63,753 nucleotides of DNA. Source: a bacterium (GTDB taxonomy: Bacteria; UBP14; UBA6098; JAFGQG01). A program made the translations under genes and the position numbers. A model generated the notes under the pieces. It worked only from the letters and a program-made list of their open reading frames with translations. It did not search any database and was not told the origin of the DNA. Each line of letters begins with the position of its first letter. Within the stretch, counting starts at the first letter, position 1. Of this stretch, positions 26,341 through 33,556 are shown piece after piece. The stretch is from positions 1 to 63,753 of the forward strand of contig JAFGGQ010000010.1 of the NCBI GenBank assembly GCA_016930435.1. Direction: 5' to 3'.

Positions 26341-26875
26341 TTTTTCCTTCTTTTTTTAATGCTGTATTTTTCCCTTTAAGATCCTCCAGGGTGTTCCACA
26401 CACTGGAGGGCTCTTTAACCGTACAATTGCATGTACCTTTATTTAAATCCATTCCACAAACCGGACACAATCCGCGACAATCATCAGAACATAAGGGTTT
26501 TAATGGGAGTTCAATGATCAGGGCATCCCGTATCCGCGGTGAAAGATCAAGGGTACCATAAGCCTGTGCCCTGACATAATCATCCTGCCACACTACAGTG
26601 CAGCTCGAACCACCCCCTACTAATTTCACGTATAATTGTATTTTAGTACAAAGAGAATACCGAAAATCCTTTAAACAGCGAACACAATTAACCAGAATTT
26701 CGGTTTTTACCACTCCCTTTATGATAATATCATCCCCTTTGCGATTCTCTGTGCCCTTGAAAATCACTGGTTCGGTAAAGAGACCGTTCCCATAATCCAA
26801 CTCCATCTCGCCGGGGGTCGAGGTGGCGCAGAAATCATGGATCCCTTCTTTGATATTTACTATTTCCCTTAGCAT
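26300..26875 (-). CDS. DUF177 (YceD-like) protein
   Basis: Conserved protein of about 191 aa, related to YceD, linked to rpmF in many bacteria and implicated in 23S rRNA maturation in some. It shows the family VNCVRCLKDF motif, then two further cysteine pairs (CSDDCRGLCPVCGMDLNKGT). The frame can start at a TTG (26884) or an ATG three codons later (26875). I prefer the ATG. The only good promoter-like sequence ends next to the TTG, which would leave almost no leader. The 3' end overlaps rpmF by 41 bp. Confidence 0.85.
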   Translation of the reverse strand: MLREIVNIKEGIHDFCATSTPGEMELDYGNGLFTEPVIFKGTENRKGDDIIIKGVVKTEILVNCVRCLKDFRYSLCTKIQLYVKLVGGGSSCTVVWQDDYVRAQAYGTLDLSPRIRDALIIELPLKPLCSDDCRGLCPVCGMDLNKGTCNCTVKEPSSVWNTLEDLKGKNTALKKEGKNGPSKEKNIKIAG

Positions 26876-26884
26876 AACTGACAA

Positions 26885-26912
26885 AAAATAGAAGTTTTTC
26901 CATGAAAGTCAA
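26885..26912 (-). promoter_or_regulatory. Possible promoter of the DUF177-rpmF-fab operon
   Basis: TTGACT (26907-26912), 16 bp spacer and TATTTT (26885-26890) on the minus strand. If used, the RNA would begin only a few bases before the ATG at 26875, giving a nearly leaderless message. A second TATACT further upstream lacks a -35 partner. Confidence 0.3.
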
Positions 26913-27005
26913 GTAAAATCTATAGTATAGGTTCCTTAATACCCTCCAGGGGATAAGGTCTGGAATTTTTCCATTTCGGATAATGGAATTACAATGAAAG
27001 CCGGA

Positions 27006-27827
27006 TTATTTTATTATAACAAGTTTATTATATGTTGTAAAGTTTTCTGACTTTGCGCAGATATAATATATCCCTGAGGGGAGTGCGTGTTCAGAATAAT
27101 CGGATGGTCTCCGGTGAAGGCAGGTTATTCCACTGTCAAGATAACCATCAAAGAGAATGCCCTGGAGTTTGCCCTGAATACTGTAGAGGGATAATACTAA
27201 TTTCCCGGGGCTTGATAAGGTCAACTGTATATTGATCCAGCAGTTAAGGGGATTGGGATAAAGGGAGAGTTCCCATTGCGGGATTATGCTGATGCAGTTA
27301 TCCGGGGGGATACTAACCAGATCGAAATATCTGATTCTGACCTCCTGTGCGGGGAGAAATGGTAATTCTTCAAGGCTATCCATAGGATGCCAGATCTCGA
27401 TAGGCAAACCGGGGTAGTTTGCTCCGATATATGCCTGTGGTTGCAGATCCACCCTTCCCGGGAAGGAATCCGGGTTCCATTGGGCCAGCCGGGGTTCTAT
27501 GGAATCATCGCCGCTGTGCCGTATGGTCCATTCCAGAGAATCGGCATAAGAACTTCGTATATCCCGGCTAAGAAAACTAAGTTCCGGATAAAGGGTGTCA
27601 GTCAAGGTGAAATAGGCATAGAATCCATAGGGAGATGGCCAGGTGGGGATATCGAATTCATCGTCAAAACCATCTGTCGCCATAGGATCAAGTCCCATAA
27701 AAAGATTCAGGTAATCCGTCCTGCCGCCTGAGACCAGTCTAATTTTGCCCACCCACTCCAGGGCATCAAGTGAGACAGCGAATACTACCAATATAACCAG
27801 CAAGATTATCTTAAAGTTGGTCTTCAT
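27006..27827 (-). CDS. Small secreted protein: signal peptide, one TDG/DIR module, sorting domain
   Basis: A 273 aa protein with signal peptide (hydrophobic residues 6-20, likely cut after DA) and one copy of the recurring module at about 23-168. That copy shows ATDGFD, AYF, DIR, QWNP, NYPG and MDS landmarks. A divergent type-A sorting domain begins with SLYPNPLN near 188 and ends with LVIIK. It is the shortest member of the family in this window and defines the minimal architecture. The start was moved from 27914 to 27827 to begin directly at the signal peptide. It lies 28 bp after the patatin gene and is probably co-transcribed. Function unknown. Confidence 0.8.
   Translation of the reverse strand: MKTNFKIILLVILVVFAVSLDALEWVGKIRLVSGGRTDYLNLFMGLDPMATDGFDDEFDIPTWPSPYGFYAYFTLTDTLYPELSFLSRDIRSSYADSLEWTIRHSGDDSIEPRLAQWNPDSFPGRVDLQPQAYIGANYPGLPIEIWHPMDSLEELPFLPAQEVRIRYFDLVSIPPDNCISIIPQWELSLYPNPLNCWINIQLTLSSPGKLVLSLYSIQGKLQGILFDGYLDSGITCLHRRPSDYSEHALPSGIYYICAKSENFTTYNKLVIIK
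27324..27761 (-). repeat. TDG/DIR module, copy 1
   Basis: Protein-level repeat, residues ~23-168 of the 273 aa protein. Landmarks: ATDGFD, YAYF, DIRSS, QWNP, NYPG. Confidence 0.7.
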
Positions 27828-27855
27828 ATTTAATGGAATCCATCTCCAGAGAGGT

Positions 27856-28785
27856 TCAATGTTCAGTGACGGTGCCAACTTGGTTAAAAGTGATAGTCCG
27901 GATGATCTTATCACTTATAAATTTCCGTTTACCGGTCCGGATACTCTTCTTAAGTTCGCTAAGATTATCGTAGAATACTTTCTCACCGGTCAGGATCAGA
28001 GTATCGACGTCGTCAAATGCCGCCCAGCCGATCTGGCCCACGGGAGGCAGAAAAAGAAAATCTGCTTGCTTTATTTGCTCCTCGAACCTCTTCTGAACTG
28101 CTATACGGCTGGCACGTATTATCACCTCCATGGCAGAATTAAACTTTTTGTCCTCCCGGATCTGAGTGGGCAATCCTACAGCGATGACAAAATCGGCTCC
28201 CCGTTCCCTGAGCACAGAGATTGGAACGGGGCTTACCACTCCCCCGTCAATATAATAGCTATCGTCAATCTTGACCGGTGGAAATACTCCCGGTATGGCT
28301 GCACTGGCCAGAATGCCCTTTCTCATATTTCCCTCGCCAAATACTCTTTCCTGGCCATTTTGAGCATTAGAGGTAACCGCATAAAATGGTATCTTGAAAT
28401 CGGTGGGATCCTCGGGAATAACCATATCAATGAAATTTTTTAGAATATAGTTCTGAAGAAGGGAATCACGGGTAAGGGATTTGGTAAATATAATCTTTTC
28501 CTGAAGCCAAATTTTAGCTCCTTCCAGAGAAAAACGTCCCAGACCATTGCCCTTATGCATCAATTTTAGTACTTGATTGACAGTATTATCACTCAGATAC
28601 TTCTTCACCTCGGACTCGATCTCCTGCGGGGTTTTCCCCAAAGCAAACATAGCCCCTAATATTGCACCAACACTGGTCCCCGCAATCATGCTGATTTCTA
28701 TTTCCTCTTTTACCAAACCCTTAAGCACCCCTATATGAGCCAAACCTCTGGCTCCACCGGAACCAAGAACCAGCCCAATTTTCAT
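27856..28785 (-). CDS. Patatin-like phospholipase (RssA/YchK type)
   Basis: A 309 aa cytoplasmic-type patatin. The oxyanion-hole loop GSGGARG is at residues 8-14, the nucleophile Ser38 lies in GTSVG, and the catalytic Asp180 in DGG. This is the Ser-Asp dyad of acyl hydrolases. No signal peptide or beta-barrel domain is attached, unlike PlpD. It has a GGAG ribosome binding site and a good promoter. It is next to secreted proteins, but nothing links their functions. Confidence 0.88.
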   Translation of the reverse strand: MKIGLVLGSGGARGLAHIGVLKGLVKEEIEISMIAGTSVGAILGAMFALGKTPQEIESEVKKYLSDNTVNQVLKLMHKGNGLGRFSLEGAKIWLQEKIIFTKSLTRDSLLQNYILKNFIDMVIPEDPTDFKIPFYAVTSNAQNGQERVFGEGNMRKGILASAAIPGVFPPVKIDDSYYIDGGVVSPVPISVLRERGADFVIAVGLPTQIREDKKFNSAMEVIIRASRIAVQKRFEEQIKQADFLFLPPVGQIGWAAFDDVDTLILTGEKVFYDNLSELKKSIRTGKRKFISDKIIRTITFNQVGTVTEH

Positions 28786-28816
28786 CCTGCTCCACTCCTT
28801 TTAATGGTGTTAATAC

Positions 28817-28844
28817 ATATTAATGAAAATAAAATGAGTGTCAA
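28817..28844 (-). promoter_or_regulatory. Promoter of the patatin gene
   Basis: TTGACA (28839-28844), a 16 bp spacer and TAATAT (28817-28822) on the minus strand, about 30 bp before the ATG at 28785. An AAAGGAG site lies between. Confidence 0.55.
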
Positions 28845-29160
28845 TACTAATATATATATCCGGTGAATATAGAAATACATTAGTAATAAATAGTGCTGAG
28901 AGATTGATAATTCAAATAAACTGTTTTTAAACCTAATCATCAGGTACCTGACGTGGAGTCCGTGAATGAACCGTATTTCAGTTGGGACTTCACCTTAGCT
29001 CATCAACCCGTTTAATGGAACATCTTGAACTGAGCTAAAAGTATTTATGATATAAGTGATTTTACCCGGGTTCGGTTATATCACCTTAATATCCTGGCGG
29101 ATTATAATATCTCCCCGGGCAAACTAAGTATCCTCGCCGGTAGCATCTGAGAATAAAAAC

Positions 29161-29182
29161 CCTTTTTTACCGGGAAAAAAGG
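29161..29182 (-). terminator. Terminator after the 1440 aa secreted protein gene
   Basis: CCTTTTTT (29161-29168) and AAAAAAGG (29175-29182) form an 8 bp stem with a 6 nt loop. On the minus strand it is followed by a run of T. It lies 25 bp after the stop codon. The stem is AT-rich and so only moderately strong. Confidence 0.5.
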
Positions 29183-29206
29183 ATCTAATTTAGCCTTCAG
29201 CTACAG

Positions 29207-32200
29207 CTATTTAAGCATGGTCAGGCGTTTGCTGATTATCTCATTACCGGCTTTCAGGGTATAGAAGTATATGCCTGTAGAGACTTCCCGGCCGGCGGCA
29301 TCAGTACCGTCCCATTCAACTATATAGTGCCCGGCAGGCAAGGATTGCGAAAACAGTACCTTCACCTCTTTGCCCATAATATCGCAAATGGTCAGTTCTG
29401 CCCGTGTATTTTCCTTCAGGCTGAACCCGATATAAGTATTCAGGTTAAAGGGATTGGGATAGTTTTGAGCCAGGTCGTAGTGAGTTGGCAGGGAAGCCAC
29501 ATTCAAGGGTTTAACGCCTTCCAGAACGTTAATGCCGGTCAGGTATTCGAAGATTGTACCCAATGCCATGTATTGAGTATGAGGGAACGGTCCGTCTTCA
29601 ATTGCACCCAGGTAGATAGTAGAGTGTACGGTCCGGTAGTTATCCACCTGGTAAGCTCCCATTCTGCCTGTGGCTGAATCCGGAATGAAGGTGGTATCGA
29701 AAGAGAACATGACCATATCAGCCCCATCGGGTCCGATCTCATCAATGAAGCGATCGGCGATAGTAGCGACCGGATAATCCAATTCCAGGTTATAATCAAA
29801 GAACCAATCCTGTCCTTCCAGCCACTGGACATTTCGGTCCGGGTTACCATCACTGAGGAATTCGACTCCGAACATCTGGTAAAGGTAGCGGGAGATTTGT
29901 GGGGCGTGAGTATCCCGGAAATAGTCATAACCGAAATCGGCGCCTTCCCAGTAAATCCGGCCGCCGGCATGGAGATAAGCAGCTAATTGCCGCAAGCTTT
30001 GCGTATTTATCTTGGTCTGGTCCGAATCGTATATGCCTGTACCCACGAAAACAACCAGATAATCGATAAGCCGATATTCGCTCAGGGACACATCCTGACC
30101 TGTTAACTGGTAAGGCACTTCGAAGGCTTCCAGCATTCGAACGTGTGAAGCCTCAACGCCTTCAGTGCCCCCGGAGCAGAGCCGCGCGCTATTATCGAAA
30201 TCGTAAACCAGAACCAGGGGGTCGGTACTATTAGGCCTTGGATTACCGATAGCCCAGTTGGATAAGTCGCTGTAACCCTCTGCATATTTTGCCCGAACCC
30301 AGTATGTATTAAAATCCCAGTTGTCAACATTGTGATCGATGAAACTGCGCACCCATCCGGGAACATACCCAATGCTGTCCACAGAGAATGTCCCCCGGTA
30401 TATTATATACCCTTCGAGGGTTGCTTCAGAAGATTCGGGAGCATCCCAATACATGGGAACCCTTTTCTCCAAACCATTAATAACCGTCAGGTTAAGGGGT
30501 GGATTCAGGTCTCCGGCATAAGCTATCAAAGTGAAGTCAAGTACCAGATCATCATCGAGGTAGATTATCGTATCCTGTGGAATATATCCTGGTTTGCGGA
30601 GGTATAAGTGATACTCCCCGGGCAAATTATCTAAAAAGCCGTAGTAACCATCCTCGGCAGTAATCACCGAATCAATAAAACCGTCCTCGATTCGGATCAT
30701 CGAACCCTCGAGGGTAGCCGGTTCATCTGATAAGTAGATAGTACCTGTTATATCATAGCGTTGAAAACGGAGGAATATATTCAACACTTCTTCTTCTTCA
30801 TCCAGATAGATGTTCGTATCCAGTGCTTCATATCCTTCCCGCCGGAGGGAGATCAGATAGGTTTGGTGCATTACCAGATTGGTATAGAGGAATTCTCCGA
30901 AAATATTGGTATAAAATGTATCTACTCCATTCATCAATACCATAGTTCCTTCCAGAGGATCTTCGCCCTCCAGTGTAACCAACCCATATATGCTTCCACG
31001 CTGAGCGATCAAGGTGGTATTTACAACTAAATCATCGTTGATGACTGCTATGGTAGTATCATAGGGGAAAAATCCCAGGTGGTAAAAGCTCATAGGATAT
31101 TCACCGGGAACGATGTTATAGAAAATATAGTAACCGTCTTCATTGGTATAAGCAGTATCTCCATTCAGGGTAACCATAGTCCCTTCGTAGTGTTCTTCGG
31201 GGAGTCCATCCAGGACGACCGTTCCGGAGATTGTATAAGCTAATGGGTTCAGCTCGAAATCGTGATACACATCGGAAAGGATGGCGATATTCAGGGAAAC
31301 GGTTTCGTAGCCATTGCGGGAGACGTAGAACTGGTATATTCCGGAGGGGATATCACAGAGTTCGTAAAAACCGGTGGAATCGGTTGTGGCGCTGATCTCC
31401 AGTTCCGGGCAGCTTATGACGCTTCCGTAGAGATCATCGGAGCCATCCGAGAGGTTAACGAATCCTGATAAGCACCATCGGTCGGGCCCGGTCAGCCAGA
31501 AGTGTATTATAGCCCTTCCTATACCCACGAAATCAAGGCTGGAATTACGCCGCATATTCAACCATTCGGAGGGGGGGCTGATAAAATCAGTAAATCCTAT
31601 ATAGAAATTACCTTCCTCGGGGAGTAATTCGGGATACCAGGTCAGCCAGCTATGGGCTTCTTCATCATAGGGGAAATACAGCATATATGCTTCCCAGTAG
31701 AGTGATTCTGCCAGGGAGTAGCGAATGTCCTTCAGGAGGTTGGGGAAATCGGGATCATCGATCACAAAATATGTATATGGATTATCGCCGGGGGGCATTG
31801 GGGGTGAAAGCATATCCAGCCCTGCGTCGAATAGCTCGGTACCCACTTCATCAGCGCCAAAGACCAGTTCAAAGCGTGTGGGCTCGGTGAAGGGATCCGG
31901 GGTTGTCCATACGAACAAGGTGTCCATCCATTCGGGTGCAACAAAGTAGCCGGTAGTGAAGCGCAAGGTGGACGTTGCCCAGTTGGGCGGGGATGCAAGG
32001 TCTAAAACATCCAGCACGACCTCGATAGCGCTGATCTGTGGAAAATCGACTGGCGGATCATAATAAACCCAAATATAATCTTCATATTCTTCGATTATCA
32101 ATGCCGAGGAAACATCCGTGCTGTTCACGTGCATCACTATGCTTTCAAGGTCCACACCGGTTTCGTAGTCGGTTATAAAGACTGATATATTTGCGGATAC

Positions 32201-33529
32201 GGAGATCCCCATAGCGCCATTTTCAGGATTCCAGTTGTAGATCACGGGCGGGTTGGAGTCCACGACAGCCCGGATCGATTTGATCCAGATAACTTCTCCG
32301 ATCAGAACCCCTGTCAGGGAGTTAACAGCGGACATATCGAACCAGGTTTCGGGAATATCTGCGGGATATGCGGAGCCTATCATAAATGTATAACCGGTGG
32401 GCAGCATTTCCGGGTTCCAGTTAACGCCATTATAAGTAAATCCGCTGCCTATGTTAATTTTCCAGTAATCGAGGTTTAAAGCTGAATTATGAATATCCCG
32501 GAAAAGCATTGTAAAATAGGAATATTCCGGATCCGAAATAGGGAAATAAGCGTAAGGCATACCCGGTGGCGGAGGGGGCAAGGGTGTATCAAATCCATAA
32601 TCGAAACCATCAGATGCGGCGGGGTCCCCTCCATAGGAAATGGGGAAGAAAGCAGTATCTGCACCACCCATGGTTGACCAGACGGTTAGCGGCACCTCCC
32701 ATTCGGTAACATAAGAAGGTTCATCCAGGGTTTTGAAGGTAATCGCATGGTCAAGTGTATTAGGAGGATAAGCCAAATCGTTCACCACTACCCTGACTTC
32801 CACCCATGAGTTCAAGGGATAAGGTTCGTCAGGGCTGTAATAAAGGGAATATTCACCGGAACTCTTGGCAATCGAGAGGTCTTCCGTTACTTCCTCCCCT
32901 TCCACGAAGAAGTGCAGACTCTCAATGTTCACTCCGGTCTCATCGTCCATTATAGTAACTGAAATAGGGGTATTGGGGTAATTATCTTCAGAACCGGGGA
33001 GAGGGTCCCATTCGCTTACATAGGGAGGCGAGGTCCCTTCGATACCGTCGGGGCTATATTGGATCTCAAGCATTTGAGCGGGGGCGAACTCAAGTGAACT
33101 AATAGACCTCATATCCTGCCAAACAGTCGGATACTCGCCTGGGTAGAAAACCGCTATTCGGAAATCGCCCCGGGGCAACAAATCTGGATTCCAGTACAAG
33201 ACCTGGGGAGCAACCCCTCTCATTAGCATAACCTGCCATGTATAGAGCTCCTCAGAATCTCCCCGAATATCAGTAGTAAGCATACTGACATAAGGATTCA
33301 TGGGATCTGATATGGGAAAGTATGCATAGGGATTTATAGGAGGAGGAATAGGTAAATTCACATCAAGACCCATATCATAAGAATCGGTAGCATAGGGTGA
33401 GGTTCCCAGGATCAAGGGCAAACTAAGTCCACCGGAAACCGTCTGCAGATCAACTCGCCAAGCTTCGGCAAAAGCCAAAACAGGAAGTAAGAATATTATT
33501 ATGATACAAATAGTTAATTCTTTACGCAT
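29207..33529 (-). CDS. Giant multidomain secreted surface protein, type IX sorting domain
   Basis: A 1440 aa protein with signal peptide 1-21. Three copies of the recurring TDG/DIR module (about 23-160, 275-420, 531-680) alternate with Ig-like domains of the type PPxxxxWxPxxGxxxVxxxxxIxVxIxDxxxGV. Four carboxypeptidase-regulatory-like beta-sandwiches follow (about 686-1005), then an FN3-like domain (1010-1095). A flavodoxin/amidotransferase-like domain (1104-1336) begins with LVYDFDN. The type-A sorting domain (1354-1440) starts with NYPNPFN. Ribosome binding site AGGAGG. It lies 27 bp after the 804 aa relative and is probably co-transcribed. Export by Sec and then a type IX system is an inference; binding or adhesion is a guess. 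Confidence 0.88.
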   Translation of the reverse strand: MRKELTICIIIIFLLPVLAFAEAWRVDLQTVSGGLSLPLILGTSPYATDSYDMGLDVNLPIPPPINPYAYFPISDPMNPYVSMLTTDIRGDSEELYTWQVMLMRGVAPQVLYWNPDLLPRGDFRIAVFYPGEYPTVWQDMRSISSLEFAPAQMLEIQYSPDGIEGTSPPYVSEWDPLPGSEDNYPNTPISVTIMDDETGVNIESLHFFVEGEEVTEDLSIAKSSGEYSLYYSPDEPYPLNSWVEVRVVVNDLAYPPNTLDHAITFKTLDEPSYVTEWEVPLTVWSTMGGADTAFFPISYGGDPAASDGFDYGFDTPLPPPPPGMPYAYFPISDPEYSYFTMLFRDIHNSALNLDYWKINIGSGFTYNGVNWNPEMLPTGYTFMIGSAYPADIPETWFDMSAVNSLTGVLIGEVIWIKSIRAVVDSNPPVIYNWNPENGAMGISVSANISVFITDYETGVDLESIVMHVNSTDVSSALIIEEYEDYIWVYYDPPVDFPQISAIEVVLDVLDLASPPNWATSTLRFTTGYFVAPEWMDTLFVWTTPDPFTEPTRFELVFGADEVGTELFDAGLDMLSPPMPPGDNPYTYFVIDDPDFPNLLKDIRYSLAESLYWEAYMLYFPYDEEAHSWLTWYPELLPEEGNFYIGFTDFISPPSEWLNMRRNSSLDFVGIGRAIIHFWLTGPDRWCLSGFVNLSDGSDDLYGSVISCPELEISATTDSTGFYELCDIPSGIYQFYVSRNGYETVSLNIAILSDVYHDFELNPLAYTISGTVVLDGLPEEHYEGTMVTLNGDTAYTNEDGYYIFYNIVPGEYPMSFYHLGFFPYDTTIAVINDDLVVNTTLIAQRGSIYGLVTLEGEDPLEGTMVLMNGVDTFYTNIFGEFLYTNLVMHQTYLISLRREGYEALDTNIYLDEEEEVLNIFLRFQRYDITGTIYLSDEPATLEGSMIRIEDGFIDSVITAEDGYYGFLDNLPGEYHLYLRKPGYIPQDTIIYLDDDLVLDFTLIAYAGDLNPPLNLTVINGLEKRVPMYWDAPESSEATLEGYIIYRGTFSVDSIGYVPGWVRSFIDHNVDNWDFNTYWVRAKYAEGYSDLSNWAIGNPRPNSTDPLVLVYDFDNSARLCSGGTEGVEASHVRMLEAFEVPYQLTGQDVSLSEYRLIDYLVVFVGTGIYDSDQTKINTQSLRQLAAYLHAGGRIYWEGADFGYDYFRDTHAPQISRYLYQMFGVEFLSDGNPDRNVQWLEGQDWFFDYNLELDYPVATIADRFIDEIGPDGADMVMFSFDTTFIPDSATGRMGAYQVDNYRTVHSTIYLGAIEDGPFPHTQYMALGTIFEYLTGINVLEGVKPLNVASLPTHYDLAQNYPNPFNLNTYIGFSLKENTRAELTICDIMGKEVKVLFSQSLPAGHYIVEWDGTDAAGREVSTGIYFYTLKAGNEIISKRLTMLK
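31490..31939 (-). repeat. TDG/DIR module, copy 4 (third in the 1440 aa protein)
   Basis: Residues ~531-680. The most divergent copy in this protein: the TDG position reads GTELFD, but YTYF, KDIR and LTWYPELLP are kept. Confidence 0.6.
32270..32707 (-). repeat. TDG/DIR module, copy 3 (second in the 1440 aa protein)
   Basis: Residues ~275-420. Landmarks: AASDGFD, AYFPISDP, RDIH, NWNPEMLP, AYPA, WFDMS. Confidence 0.7.
33050..33463 (-). repeat. TDG/DIR module, copy 2 (first in the 1440 aa protein)
   Basis: Residues ~23-160. Landmarks: ATDSYD, AYFPISDP, TTDIRG, YWNPDLLP, FYPG, WQDMRS. Confidence 0.7.
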
Positions 33530-33556
33530 TCTTAAACCTCCTGTAAGGATTTAAGG

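Larger units (their letters stand above)
28786..29206. other. 421 bp AT-rich intergenic region
   Basis: No gene was found on either strand. It holds the promoter of the patatin gene (28817-28844) and the terminator of the 1440 aa gene (29161-29182). In between is a weak dyad with arms TTAGCTCA and TGAGCTAA, of no clear meaning. No tRNA or repeat-derived remnant was recognised. Confidence 0.6.

Noticed and set aside
29000-29035. Dyad TTAGCTCA...TGAGCTAA in the intergenic region as a terminator or operator
   Set aside because: The arms are short and far apart, no T-run follows, and there is no promoter overlap.
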